Positions 1 through 8,109 of a stretch of DNA of 64,000 nucleotides are shown one piece after another. How positions within the stretch are numbered: position 1 is the stretch's first letter; every line of letters begins with the position of its first letter. The stretch is from the NCBI RefSeq assembly GCF_003634755.1, contig NZ_RBXA01000001.1:1240001-1304000 (forward strand). The letters run 5' to 3'. The notes under the pieces were generated by a model, which was given only the letters and a program-made list of their open reading frames with translations, had not been told where the DNA came from and did no database searches. Made by a program: the position numbers and the translations under genes. This DNA comes from Flavobacterium limicola (GTDB lineage Bacteria > Bacteroidota > Bacteroidia > Flavobacteriales > Flavobacteriaceae).

Positions 1-1
1 T

Positions 2-196
2 CTGCGCAAAAAAATGCCAAATGTGGAAAGACCCTATAAAGCTTTTGGATATCCATTTCTGCCTGCACTTTATCTAATTATCGCCACGGCAATTTGCATT
101 GCTTTGTTGTATACTAAAACGAGTACCAGTGGTTGGGGAGTTTTGATAATGCTGATTGGTATTCCGGTGTATTATTTGACGAAAGCTAAGGAATAG
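2..196 (+). CDS. Amino-acid permease (APC family), C-terminal fragment
   Basis: The reading frame is open from the left edge, so only the last 64 or so residues of a longer membrane protein are present. The tail begins with a basic stretch (LRKK) and an RPYKAFGYP motif followed by two hydrophobic segments, the usual end of bacterial APC-type amino-acid permeases (RPY.A.GYP before the last two helices). The ATG at 14 is an internal methionine, not a start. Family assignment rests on this short tail, and the substrate cannot be told. Confidence 0.6.
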   Translation: MRKKMPNVERPYKAFGYPFLPALYLIIATAICIALLYTKTSTSGWGVLIMLIGIPVYYLTKAKE

Positions 197-536
197 TTTT
201 TTTAATTATGAGTTATGAATTTAAATTAGTCCAGCTTAAATAAACTTATATTTCTTATATGTTAAAAAAAAACATCTAAATATTTATATTCATAATTAGT
301 ATTGCTTTCATGACTTTTAGTAATCAGAGAAAATCTACTTAATCCGCGTCATCTGCATTCTATTTTGTAAAACAATGGCAAATTAACACATAAAAAAATC
401 CGTCTCGTTTTGATAACGCGACGGATTTTCTATTGAATTCAGGTTGGGTTGCGGTTGTCTTAAATTTAAAACTAAGGAGACTAAAAACTAAAACTAAAAA
501 AAATACAACTGCAAGCCACAACCTGTAAACGGCAGG
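197..536. other. Intergenic region between permease and gap
   Basis: This 340-base AT-rich stretch separates the permease end from the end of gap on the other strand. It holds the minus-strand terminator at 395-429. Bases 325-360 are a tract built of similar short phrases (aatctactt, aatccgcgtc, atctgcattc) that reads like a decayed tandem or dispersed repeat. No convincing gene or RNA is seen. Confidence 0.5.
395..429 (-). terminator. Intrinsic terminator of gap
   Basis: A perfect stem (AAAATCCGTC with GACGGATTTT, extended inward by CG/CG after one mismatch) lies about 110 bases past the gap stop codon. On the minus strand it is followed by a run of seven T. Confidence 0.75.
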
Positions 537-1985
537 CTAGTAATACGTAAAACGTCTTACTTTGGCAATATATTTAGCCAATCTAATGACTTGGTGGCTG
601 TAACCGTATTCATTATCATACCAAATGTACAACACGATATTCTTTCCGTCTTTTGAAACAATGGAGGCATTACTATCATAAATGGCAGGCTGTGATGTAC
701 CAACGATATCCGATGAAACCAACTCGTTATTCATCGAGTATTTTATTTGCTCCACTAATTCGCCTTCCAAAGCGTATTTTTTCATGATAGCATTGATTTC
801 TTCAACCGAAGTTGTTCTTGAAACTTCCAGATTCAAAACGACTAATGAACCATTAGGAACTGGCACACGAATTGCATTTGAAGTTAATTTTCCTTCCAAT
901 GACGGCAATGCTTTTGCAACAGCACTTCCGGCACCCGTTTCGGTAATCACCATATTCAAGGCTGCAGCTCTTCCACGACGGTATTTTTTGTGCATATTAT
1001 CGACAAGATTCTGGTCGTTGGTATACGCATGGATGGTCTCCAAATGTCCTTTGACAACCCCTAAAGTGTCTTCAACTGCTTTCAAGATTGGCGTGATGGC
1101 ATTTGTAGTGCAGGATGCCGCTGAGAATATGTTGATTTCGTCAGGATTGTATTCGTTATGGTTTACACCGTGAACAATATTAGGAACTCCTTTTCCGGGA
1201 GCGGTAAGCAATACTTTATCGGTACCTTTAGAAACTAAATGTCTGCTTAAAGCTTCATGTGTGGTAAAAGCTCCTGTGTTGTCAATAACCAAAGCATTGT
1301 CAATTCCGTAATGTGTATAATCAATTTCTTCAGGACCGTTTGCCGTAATGACATGAACGGTGGTTCCGTTGATGATCAGAGCATTATTTTCAGGGTCAGC
1401 AGTTACGGATCCTTGAAAATCACCATGAATAGAATCGTATCGCAACAAGGAAGCTCTTTTTTCAAGAGAAGTAGCATCATTTTTATCGCGTGTTACGATA
1501 GCGCGCAATCGCAATTGACTTCCTTTCCCAGTTTTCGACATTAATTCTCTGGCTAATAAACGACCAATACGCCCAAAACCATACAGCACCACATCTTTTG
1601 GATGAATTTCCTCTGAGTTTTTGGCGTTTTTTAATTTGTCAATTACAAAATACTTTGCGTCAGGATATTTTTCATCTTCTAAACGGTATTCATACGTAAG
1701 TTTTCCAATATCTAATTTTGCAGGTGGCAAATTCAATTCTAAAATAGCTTTTGCAATTTTAACAGAATCAAAGATAGAAATAGGTTTGCCCACAAATTCT
1801 CCGGCATATTCATGCAGGTTGATGATGTCACTGACATTTCGGTCAATTAATTGATTGCGAAATAAGACCATCTCAATGGATTTATCGTACCATAAATCGC
1901 TGATGATTTTAATCAGTTTTACTCCCGCACGTCGCCTGTCGGCTTGAAAAGAAACTTCTTTTTCGTATAAAGTTGTGGTGTCCAT
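537..1985 (-). CDS. gap: Glyceraldehyde-3-phosphate dehydrogenase, long form
   Basis: Interconverts glyceraldehyde 3-phosphate and 1,3-bisphosphoglycerate with NAD(P) in central carbon metabolism. The Rossmann motif GFGRIGR is at residues 136-142 and the catalytic signature ASCTTN carries Cys292. At 482 residues it is about 150 longer than standard GAPDH (about 335); the surplus is an N-terminal domain of about 130 residues with no motif I recognise. Long GAPDHs of this shape are known in Bacteroidetes, usually beside a standard-length copy. Transcribed alone, with a -7 box at 2034-2041 and a terminator at 395-429. Whether it works in glycolysis or gluconeogenesis is not visible. Confidence 0.93.
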   Translation of the reverse strand: MDTTTLYEKEVSFQADRRRAGVKLIKIISDLWYDKSIEMVLFRNQLIDRNVSDIINLHEYAGEFVGKPISIFDSVKIAKAILELNLPPAKLDIGKLTYEYRLEDEKYPDAKYFVIDKLKNAKNSEEIHPKDVVLYGFGRIGRLLARELMSKTGKGSQLRLRAIVTRDKNDATSLEKRASLLRYDSIHGDFQGSVTADPENNALIINGTTVHVITANGPEEIDYTHYGIDNALVIDNTGAFTTHEALSRHLVSKGTDKVLLTAPGKGVPNIVHGVNHNEYNPDEINIFSAASCTTNAITPILKAVEDTLGVVKGHLETIHAYTNDQNLVDNMHKKYRRGRAAALNMVITETGAGSAVAKALPSLEGKLTSNAIRVPVPNGSLVVLNLEVSRTTSVEEINAIMKKYALEGELVEQIKYSMNNELVSSDIVGTSQPAIYDSNASIVSKDGKNIVLYIWYDNEYGYSHQVIRLAKYIAKVRRFTYY

Positions 1986-2033
1986 GTTGAAAATTTAATG
2001 AAAATAAGTTAGTGTATTTTTTAAAATTTGGCG

Positions 2034-2041
2034 CAAAATTA
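2034..2041 (-). promoter_or_regulatory. Candidate -7 box for gap
   Basis: Read on the minus strand this is TAATTTTG, matching the Bacteroidetes -7 consensus TAnnTTTG, about 50 bases upstream of the gap ATG. No clear -33 TTG at the usual spacing. Confidence 0.4.
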
Positions 2042-2092
2042 CCCATTTCAATCGATTTCGTAAGCTATTTTGTGATTTATTTATAAAATAAA

Positions 2093-2121
2093 AAAGCCAT
2101 CTTGTTTTTTAAGATGGCTTT
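2093..2121 (-). terminator. Intrinsic terminator of htrA
   Basis: An 11-bp perfect stem (AAAGCCATCTT and its complement) with a seven-base loop, followed on the minus strand by a T-run, 22 bases past the htrA stop. Confidence 0.85.
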
Positions 2122-2143
2122 AGTTTTTGAAAAAAGGAATGCG

Positions 2144-3544
2144 TTAGAGAATTACACGCAGTATTTCACCGTTTTTATTAATCATTTCAATGCGTACGGT
2201 TTGGTTTTCCTCTTTTTTACTCAAAAGTTTAGAGACCGTTTCCACATCAATAGCTTTGATATTATCAATACTCAAAATAATATTTCCGACCAACTCATCT
2301 TCGTATTGTTTCAAATTTTGGCTGGTAATCGATTTGATCTTTACACCGTAATCAATTTTGAATTTTTTCTTGTCAGCAGCATCAATGTTTTCTAATTCGA
2401 TACCTTTAAATTCTGCATTGAAAAATTCATTTTTGCTCAACACTACTGGAACCACTCTCGTTTTTCCATCTCTGATGTACGTAACCTGCACTTTGTCATT
2501 CGGTCTTTTTGTGTTGATATATCCGGAAAGATCCGCAAACGTAGCAACATTTTGTTCGTCTAATTTGATGATGACATCGCCTTTTTCTAATCCTGATTTT
2601 TCGGCACCGGAATTTTTAGTTACTTTATTAATGTAGAATCCCTGTGTTTGGGAAATTCCGTATTCTTTGGAACTAATGCTATTCAATTCGCCTCCTTCAA
2701 CGCCAAGAATTCCACGCTGCACATTCCCAAATTCCATTAAATCTTCAATGATTTTTCGGGCAATATTCGAAGGAACCGCAAACGAATAACCTACGTAAGA
2801 ACCCGTCATCGAGGAAATCATCGTGTTGATTCCTATCAGTTCACCACGCGTGTTGACTAAGGCGCCACCACTGTTTCCTGGGTTTACCGCAGCATCTGTT
2901 TGTATGAAAGATTGGATTCCGCTGGTGTCTAAATCTCTGGCTTTCGCCGAAACAATTCCGGCAGTTACCGTTGAAGTCAAATTATATGGATTTCCTACAG
3001 CCAAAACCCATTCGCCAATTTTAACCGAATCAGAATTGGCAAAAACAGTATATGGTAATTTCTCGTTGGTGTCAATTTTCAACAAGGCAATGTCCATTTT
3101 AGAATCGGTTCCAATAAGTTTTGCTTGATATGATTTTTTGTTGTTTAAGGTGATTTCAATTTCTGAGGCACCTTTAATCACGTGATTATTGGTTACAATA
3201 TAACCGTCCTCAGAAATGATAACTCCAGAACCTGTTCCCACTTGTTCTTGGGATTGTCCTCCTTTATACCCATAAAAATATTCTAAAATGGGATTTGTAA
3301 TCGTTCTGCGAGAAACGTTTTTTACGTGTACAACCGTATGGATGGTTTTTTCAGCAGCCTCAGTAAAATCAAGTACATCCGATGATAATCCCACTTTTTT
3401 ACCATAAGAATTGGATGTCATGGTAACTGCTGAACTTTTGTCATTAGAAAAATATCCATTGGTGTCAAATAATAATTTGTAAGCTCCAAGAGTAACCGCT
3501 CCGCTTAACAACGAAACTAAAAATAGAGTTGAAAATTTTTTCAT
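2144..3544 (-). CDS. htrA: Periplasmic serine protease/chaperone, DegP/HtrA family
   Basis: Envelope quality-control protease that degrades or refolds damaged exported proteins. A hydrophobic segment at residues 5-24 serves as signal peptide or anchor. The trypsin-like domain has the triad His121 (TNNHVI), Asp151 (KMDIALLKI) and Ser225 (NPGNSGGALV). Two PDZ domains follow, at roughly 265-370 and 375-466. The length of 466 is normal for DegP/DegQ. Monocistronic, with its own terminator at 2093-2121, divergent from dapF. The substrates and the exact DegP/DegQ/DegS type are not decided by sequence. Confidence 0.93.
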   Translation of the reverse strand: MKKFSTLFLVSLLSGAVTLGAYKLLFDTNGYFSNDKSSAVTMTSNSYGKKVGLSSDVLDFTEAAEKTIHTVVHVKNVSRRTITNPILEYFYGYKGGQSQEQVGTGSGVIISEDGYIVTNNHVIKGASEIEITLNNKKSYQAKLIGTDSKMDIALLKIDTNEKLPYTVFANSDSVKIGEWVLAVGNPYNLTSTVTAGIVSAKARDLDTSGIQSFIQTDAAVNPGNSGGALVNTRGELIGINTMISSMTGSYVGYSFAVPSNIARKIIEDLMEFGNVQRGILGVEGGELNSISSKEYGISQTQGFYINKVTKNSGAEKSGLEKGDVIIKLDEQNVATFADLSGYINTKRPNDKVQVTYIRDGKTRVVPVVLSKNEFFNAEFKGIELENIDAADKKKFKIDYGVKIKSITSQNLKQYEDELVGNIILSIDNIKAIDVETVSKLLSKKEENQTVRIEMINKNGEILRVIL

Positions 3545-3652
3545 ATTAAATTCGTTTTTTAAGATATTTACCCGTAAAAATAAAACTAAATTGCTTTTTT
3601 AAAATACAGTTTAACGCTCTTTAACAATGATTAACATTTCATTAATAGTTCG

Positions 3653-3660
3653 TACTTTTG
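3653..3660 (+). promoter_or_regulatory. -7 box for dapF
   Basis: TACTTTTG matches TAnnTTTG exactly and ends 21 bases before the ATG at 3682. It overlaps the TTG at 3658, which argues against an earlier in-frame start there. No good -33 TTG is seen. Confidence 0.55.
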
Positions 3661-3681
3661 TTGGACTCAATACAAATTAAA

Positions 3682-4485
3682 ATGCAACTAGAATTTCATA
3701 AATACCAAGGGACAGGAAATGATTTTGTAATGGTTGATAACCGTTCGGAGTTTTTTCCAAAGGAGAATACACAATTAATCGCGCATTTATGTGATAGACG
3801 TTTTGGAATAGGAGGCGATGGGCTGATTTTATTGGAAAATGACACGATTGCTTCGAATCTCGCAACGGCCACTGATTTCAAAATGGTCTATTACAACTCA
3901 GATGGAAATCAAAGTTCTATGTGTGGCAACGGTGGACGCTGTTTAGTGGCTTTCGCCAAAAAGCTGAACGTAATAGAGAACGAAACTACTTTCATAGCGA
4001 CAGATGGTTTGCATCATGCTACAATTGGCGATGACGGATTGGTTTCACTTCAAATGATTGATGTTGATGAGGTAAAAGTAAATGCAGATTACGTTTTTCT
4101 GAATACGGGTTCGCCGCATCATGTACAACTAGTAGACGATTTAGAAAATTACAATATCAAGGAAAATGGAGCGGCCATTCGATACGGAGATTTATACGGT
4201 AAAGCAGGAAGTAATATCAATTTTGTCAAACAAATTGACGACAACACTTTTTCGTTACGAACGTATGAAAGAGGCGTAGAAGATGAAACGCTTTCTTGCG
4301 GAACAGGAGCGACGGCAGTTGCAATTGCGATGAATGTGCTAGGAAAAACGAATGCTTCCTCTATTGATTTGAATGTTGAAGGCGGAAAATTAGTTGTTTC
4401 TTTTGATAAAAAAGATGGACATTTTACTAATGTTTTCCTGAAAGGACCAGCTGAATTTGTATTTAAAGGAACGATCGAGATTTAA
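3682..4485 (+). CDS. dapF: Diaminopimelate epimerase
   Basis: Converts LL- to meso-diaminopimelate, the last step before meso-DAP is used for peptidoglycan and lysine. The two catalytic cysteines are visible: Cys81 in SSMCGNGGRC and Cys206 in ETLSCGTGATAVA. The N-terminal FHKYQGTGNDF motif is typical. The frame stays open up to a TTG at 3658, but the ATG at 3682 gives the normal N terminus and sits downstream of the -7 box. At 267 residues it is of normal length. It heads a plus-strand run through the GNAT gene, mltG and a DUF2279 gene, so it is linked to cell-wall functions. Confidence 0.96.
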   Translation: MQLEFHKYQGTGNDFVMVDNRSEFFPKENTQLIAHLCDRRFGIGGDGLILLENDTIASNLATATDFKMVYYNSDGNQSSMCGNGGRCLVAFAKKLNVIENETTFIATDGLHHATIGDDGLVSLQMIDVDEVKVNADYVFLNTGSPHHVQLVDDLENYNIKENGAAIRYGDLYGKAGSNINFVKQIDDNTFSLRTYERGVEDETLSCGTGATAVAIAMNVLGKTNASSIDLNVEGGKLVVSFDKKDGHFTNVFLKGPAEFVFKGTIEI

Positions 4486-4508
4486 CTACAAATTAGGAAT
4501 TATAAAAA

Positions 4509-4598
4509 ATGCCAGATTTATCAATTTTAGTATTGTTATTATTTGTTTGTAGCTTTCTTTTTATTCTCAATTCAAAAAAGGTGGATTTTCAAAAATGA
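4509..4598 (+). CDS. Micro-ORF: 29-residue membrane peptide
   Basis: A 29-codon frame opening with ATG in an A-rich context encodes MPDLSILVL followed by a continuous hydrophobic stretch (about residues 5-21) and a basic tail ending SKKVDFQK. This is the outline of a single-pass membrane micropeptide. Its stop overlaps the start of the next micro-ORF by four bases (ATGA at 4595-4598), an arrangement typical of translational coupling. It lies 23 bases after dapF and before a GNAT gene. I recognise no family. Coding status is inferred from organisation only. Confidence 0.4.
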   Translation: MPDLSILVLLLFVCSFLFILNSKKVDFQK

Positions 4599-4687
4599 AT
4601 TATTATTATAAATATCGTTCGATCATTGGTTTTATAATTATTCCTATCGTAATGATAATTTTACTGCTAGCTATTTTTAATAAATAG
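4595..4687 (+). CDS. Micro-ORF: 30-residue membrane peptide, coupled to the previous one
   Basis: A 30-codon frame starts at the ATGA overlap with the preceding micro-ORF. The N terminus is tyrosine-rich and basic (MNYYYKYR), followed by about 18 strongly hydrophobic residues (IIGFIIIPIVMIILLLAI) and a short FNK tail: one membrane helix with a positive inside end. It ends 23 bases before the GNAT gene. No family is recognised. Two consecutive hydrophobic frames with a four-base overlap are less likely by chance than either alone, but AT-rich DNA easily encodes Ile/Leu/Phe runs. Confidence 0.4.
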   Translation: MNYYYKYRSIIGFIIIPIVMIILLLAIFNK

Positions 4688-4710
4688 GTTTTTAATTCGT
4701 AATTATTTAT

Positions 4711-5244
4711 ATGAAAACATTAAAAGGCGATAATATCTATATTCGTGCATTAGAACCCAATGATTTGGAGTTTGTGTATGCCATAGAAAACGACCAGAGC
4801 ATCTGGGAAGTCAGTAATACACATACGCCTTACAGTCGATTTTTAGTCAAACAATATTTAGAAAATGCCCATCAGGATATTTATGAAGCTAAGCAATTGC
4901 GATTGGCTATTTGTCAGGATCAGGATTTTCCCGCTTTGGGTTTAATCGATTTATTTGATTTTGATCCAAAGAATAATAGGGCAGGAGTGGGTATCGTAAT
5001 CCAAAATAACGAAAACCGAAAACAGAATATTGGGTCCGAAGCTTTGGCATTATTAATAGAATATGCTTTTTATAATCTTAATTTACACCAATTATATGCA
5101 AATATTGGTACCGAAAATGAAGCAAGTAAAGCTCTTTTTACTAAATTTGGATTCGAAATAATAGGCGTAAAGAAAGACTGGACCTTCGTCAACGGTATTT
5201 ATAAAGACGAGGCTATTTTTCAATTAATCAATACTAAATTTTAA
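4711..5244 (+). CDS. GNAT-family N-acetyltransferase (RimJ/RimL-like)
   Basis: Transfers an acetyl group from acetyl-CoA to an amine; the substrate is unknown. The 177 residues follow the RimJ/RimL layout: an N-terminal LKGDNIYIRALEPNDLEFVYAIEND strand-helix, a mid-protein strand with GLIDLFDFDPKNNRAGVGI, a pyrophosphate-binding turn replaced by a loose ENRKQNIGSEAL helix start, and a C-terminal NEASKALFTKFGFEIIG acetyl-CoA strand. It sits between dapF and mltG with no terminator, so it may be cotranscribed with cell-wall genes. That placement does not prove a cell-wall substrate. Confidence 0.85.
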   Translation: MKTLKGDNIYIRALEPNDLEFVYAIENDQSIWEVSNTHTPYSRFLVKQYLENAHQDIYEAKQLRLAICQDQDFPALGLIDLFDFDPKNNRAGVGIVIQNNENRKQNIGSEALALLIEYAFYNLNLHQLYANIGTENEASKALFTKFGFEIIGVKKDWTFVNGIYKDEAIFQLINTKF

Positions 5245-5334
5245 AATTTTTAGTTTTGAACAAGTATCAATTAAAAATCAAATAAATAGGAGGAATAGTC
5301 GTATCATTATTCCAGAAAAAAAATAATACCACAT

Positions 5335-6375
5335 ATGAATATCAAGAAAATCATCACTATTACGTCTGTTGTTTTAATATCAATATTAATGATTTACGGA
5401 TTGATTATTTTGCGTCAGATTTTTGCAGCTAATACAAAATTTGCAGATAAAGAAGTGTTTGTCTATGTTCCGACAGATTCTAATTATGAAGATGTCAAGA
5501 AAATAATCGCGCCATATGTAGAGAATATGGATCGTTTTGAAATGGTGGCCAGTAAAAGAGGTTATACTGATAATGTAATTCCGGGGCGTTTTCTATTCAC
5601 AAAAGGAATGAACAGTTATGAGTTGGTAAAAACCTTGAGACTTAATTCGCCTGTAAAATTGGCTTTCAATAATCAGGAACGTGTAGAAAATTTAGCGGGA
5701 CGTGTAGGTTCTCAAATAGAAGCCGACAGTTTATCATTATTGAATACCTTTAAAGATTCTATTTTCTTGAAAGAAAACGGGTTCAATGAAGAGAATATTT
5801 TAGTAATGTTTATTCCGAATACGTATGAGATTTATTGGAACACAACGGCTGAAAAGTTTCGCGATAAAATGATTAAAGAATACCGTAATTTTTGGAATAA
5901 GGAAAGAGTTGCCAAAGCGCAAAAACAAGGGTTAACTCCAATTGAAGCAACGATTCTGGCTTCAATAGTGCATAAAGAATCCGTAAAAAAAGACGAAAGA
6001 CCAAGAATTGCAGGTGTGTATTTGAACCGTTTAAGAGCTGGAATGCCATTGCAGGCTGATCCAACCGTAATATTTGCAATGAAAAAGAAATCGAATGATT
6101 TTAATCAGGTAATCAAAAGAGTTTTTTACAATGATTTGACAATGTCTCATCCTTATAATACATATATTAATGTTGGTCTGCCTCCTGGACCTATTGCTAT
6201 GCCTGACATCACAGCGTTAGAAGCCGTTTTAGATCCTGAGAAAAATAACTTTATTTATTTCTGTGCGAGTGTAGAGCGTTTTGGATATCATGAGTTTGCT
6301 GCTACTTTAGAAGAACACAATAAAAACGCCAAAAAATATTCGGATTGGATCAACAGTCAAGGTGTGAAAAGATAA
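5335..6375 (+). CDS. mltG: Endolytic murein transglycosylase MltG
   Basis: Cleaves nascent glycan strands at the inner membrane and so helps set glycan length. One N-terminal transmembrane helix (about residues 7-29) is followed by a LysM-like region and the YceG catalytic domain. The catalytic glutamate is Glu215 in ASIVHKES, followed by the family motifs LNRLRAGMPLQADPTVIFA and GLPPGPIAMP. The 346 residues are normal. Start ATG at 5335 is the only sensible one. Its stop is two bases before the TTG start of the DUF2279 gene, so the two are probably translationally linked. Confidence 0.94.
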   Translation: MNIKKIITITSVVLISILMIYGLIILRQIFAANTKFADKEVFVYVPTDSNYEDVKKIIAPYVENMDRFEMVASKRGYTDNVIPGRFLFTKGMNSYELVKTLRLNSPVKLAFNNQERVENLAGRVGSQIEADSLSLLNTFKDSIFLKENGFNEENILVMFIPNTYEIYWNTTAEKFRDKMIKEYRNFWNKERVAKAQKQGLTPIEATILASIVHKESVKKDERPRIAGVYLNRLRAGMPLQADPTVIFAMKKKSNDFNQVIKRVFYNDLTMSHPYNTYINVGLPPGPIAMPDITALEAVLDPEKNNFIYFCASVERFGYHEFAATLEEHNKNAKKYSDWINSQGVKR

Positions 6376-6377
6376 TT

Positions 6378-7292
6378 TTGAAATTTAAAGCACTCCTTGT
6401 ATTTTTATTATTTATTGGATTTCAAATTGGTTTCTCACAAAATCGTGAGGAAAGTTTTTTTAAATCCTCCGATTCTTTAAATAAAAAAAGGCAAAATGCC
6501 GTTATCATTTCGGAAGCTGTTTTGGCCACGGGAACATTGATAGGCTTAAACCAACTCTGGTACGCCGAGTATCCCAAATCTGATTTTCATTTTATAAATG
6601 ACAATTCCGAGTGGCTTCAAATGGATAAAGCCGGTCATGTATTTTCGTCGTATCATTTGGGTCGGTTTTGTGCCGAAATGCTACATTGGAGTGGGGCTAC
6701 TAAAAAAAATCAATTGCTTTATGGTGCTGGCCTTGGCTTTGCATTTCTAACAGCCGTTGAGGTTTTAGACGGATATTCATCTGAATGGGGCGCTTCCTCC
6801 GGCGACATCATTGCAAACGCTACTGGAACTGCTTTGTACGTTTCCCAAGAATTAATGTGGCACGAACAACGGATTATACCAAAATTCTCTTTTCATACTA
6901 CAAAATATGCAAGTGAACGACCGGAAGTATTGGGTAGTTCCTTCTCGGAGCAAATTTTAAAAGATTATAACGGACAAACGTATTGGCTTTCGGTCAATTT
7001 ATATTCTTTTGCTAAAGGTTCTAAAATACCAAAATGGCTGAATTTAGCATTGGGTTATGGAGCAGAAGGAATGATCACTGGGAGAACTGAAAATACAACC
7101 GCTTTTATAGCTTCAAATCCACAGCGATTTAGACAATTTTACCTTAGTTTGGATGTCGATTTAACAAAAATTAAGACCAATTCTCATTTTCTAAAGACCG
7201 TTTTTTCTGTTTTTAATACCGTTAAAATTCCTGCACCAACCATCGAATTTGTGCGTTTCAACGATGTAAAATGCCACTTCATCTATTTTTAG
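6378..7292 (+). CDS. DUF2279 family exported protein
   Basis: Unknown function, conserved in Bacteroidetes as predicted periplasmic or outer-membrane-associated protein. The frame is open from 6345 inside mltG, but the TTG at 6378, two bases after the mltG stop, gives a clean signal peptide (KFKALLVFLLFIGF then FSQ). The DUF2279 core is visible: DKAGHVFSSYHLGR, then VEVLDGYSSEWGASSGDIIAN and a C-terminal aromatic-rich part of about 130 residues. His and Asp/Glu residues in the first two motifs recall membrane-embedded enzymes, but no activity is known to me. Expression is likely tied to mltG. Confidence 0.75.
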   Translation: MKFKALLVFLLFIGFQIGFSQNREESFFKSSDSLNKKRQNAVIISEAVLATGTLIGLNQLWYAEYPKSDFHFINDNSEWLQMDKAGHVFSSYHLGRFCAEMLHWSGATKKNQLLYGAGLGFAFLTAVEVLDGYSSEWGASSGDIIANATGTALYVSQELMWHEQRIIPKFSFHTTKYASERPEVLGSSFSEQILKDYNGQTYWLSVNLYSFAKGSKIPKWLNLALGYGAEGMITGRTENTTAFIASNPQRFRQFYLSLDVDLTKIKTNSHFLKTVFSVFNTVKIPAPTIEFVRFNDVKCHFIYF

Positions 7293-7335
7293 AAAAAGTT
7301 TAACTTACTGATTATCAGCATTATTATTTTTGTTG

Positions 7336-7343
7336 TATCTTTG
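7336..7343 (+). promoter_or_regulatory. Candidate -7 box upstream of the lysozyme-like gene
   Basis: TATCTTTG matches TAnnTTTG and ends 47 bases before the ATG at 7391, so this gene probably has its own promoter. A -33 TTG is not obvious. Confidence 0.5.
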
Positions 7344-7390
7344 CGCATAGAAATTTCTTAACGGGACAGCGTTTTGAAGAAAAACAATTT

Positions 7391-8032
7391 ATGATAAAGA
7401 AGTGGTATTTTTACACAAGTCTGACTGTTATTACAGTTTTTTTGAGCTCAGGTTTTAAACCTTTTAATTTAGAAACTAACCCTTGGTTTCTTATCAGTGA
7501 ACAAGATGGAACACACTACTTATATCCATCGGAAGAACAAAGCGAGTACACCAATTTAAACATCCCTTTTACCGGAAATTTCTTTATTGGTTTTAAGGAA
7601 GCCATTGGCTACAGAGAATCGGAGAGTAAATACAAAACAGTTAATTCTCTTGGCTATTTAGGTAAATATCAGTTTGGTATAGAAACATTAAAGTCGGTTG
7701 GAATACATAATAGTTCCGCTTTTTTGAATAGTCCTGAATTGCAAGAAAAAGCATTTATTGCACTTCTGGCAAAAAATAAATGGGAGCTAAAAAAAGAAAT
7801 TGAAAAATATGAGGGTACAATTATGAACGGCATTCGTATAACAGAATCCGGTATATTGGCCGCTGCACATCTTGGAGGAGCTGGGACTGTAAAAAAATAT
7901 TTTAAAAATAAAGGCAAGCGTAATTTTAGAGATGCGTATGGAAGTTCTGTAAAAAGTTATATGAAAATGTTTGGAGGTTATGATACTTCATTTATTGTTG
8001 CAAATGTCAACGCAAACGTCAAGAATATTTAA
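7391..8032 (+). CDS. Secreted lysozyme-like/lytic transglycosylase domain protein
   Basis: Probably acts on peptidoglycan. A signal peptide covers about residues 1-22. The middle carries FFIGFKEAIGYRESESKY with a likely catalytic glutamate, then NSLGYLGKYQFG, a GYLGxYQF motif like that of SLT/goose-lysozyme-fold proteins where the glutamate precedes a Gly-Tyr-Gln-Phe turn. A later GILAAAHLGGAGTVKKYF helix fits the same fold. 213 residues. It follows mltG and the DUF2279 gene but has its own -7 box, and a strong two-way terminator follows. Activity is inferred from motifs only. Confidence 0.65.
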   Translation: MIKKWYFYTSLTVITVFLSSGFKPFNLETNPWFLISEQDGTHYLYPSEEQSEYTNLNIPFTGNFFIGFKEAIGYRESESKYKTVNSLGYLGKYQFGIETLKSVGIHNSSAFLNSPELQEKAFIALLAKNKWELKKEIEKYEGTIMNGIRITESGILAAAHLGGAGTVKKYFKNKGKRNFRDAYGSSVKSYMKMFGGYDTSFIVANVNANVKNI

Positions 8033-8050
8033 TTAGATAGAAGCTCTAAA

Positions 8051-8095
8051 AAAGAAAGAGGCTGCTAAAATTAATTTTTTGCAGCCTCTTTCTTT
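8051..8095. terminator. Bidirectional terminator
   Basis: A 15-bp perfect inverted repeat (AAAGAAAGAGGCTGC with its complement at 8081-8095) with a 15-base loop, lying between two convergent genes and having A- and T-rich flanks on both sides. Confidence 0.9.
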
Positions 8096-8109
8096 TACGT
8101 TAAATGGGA

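Noticed and set aside
682-1173. Long plus-strand frame opposite gap
   Set aside because: It is the antisense shadow of the gap coding region; the GAPDH reading has full catalytic motifs.
5288-5294. Strong Shine-Dalgarno-like AGGAGGA
   Set aside because: No start codon follows within 15 bases; the mltG ATG is 41 bases downstream, and Bacteroidetes rarely use such sites.
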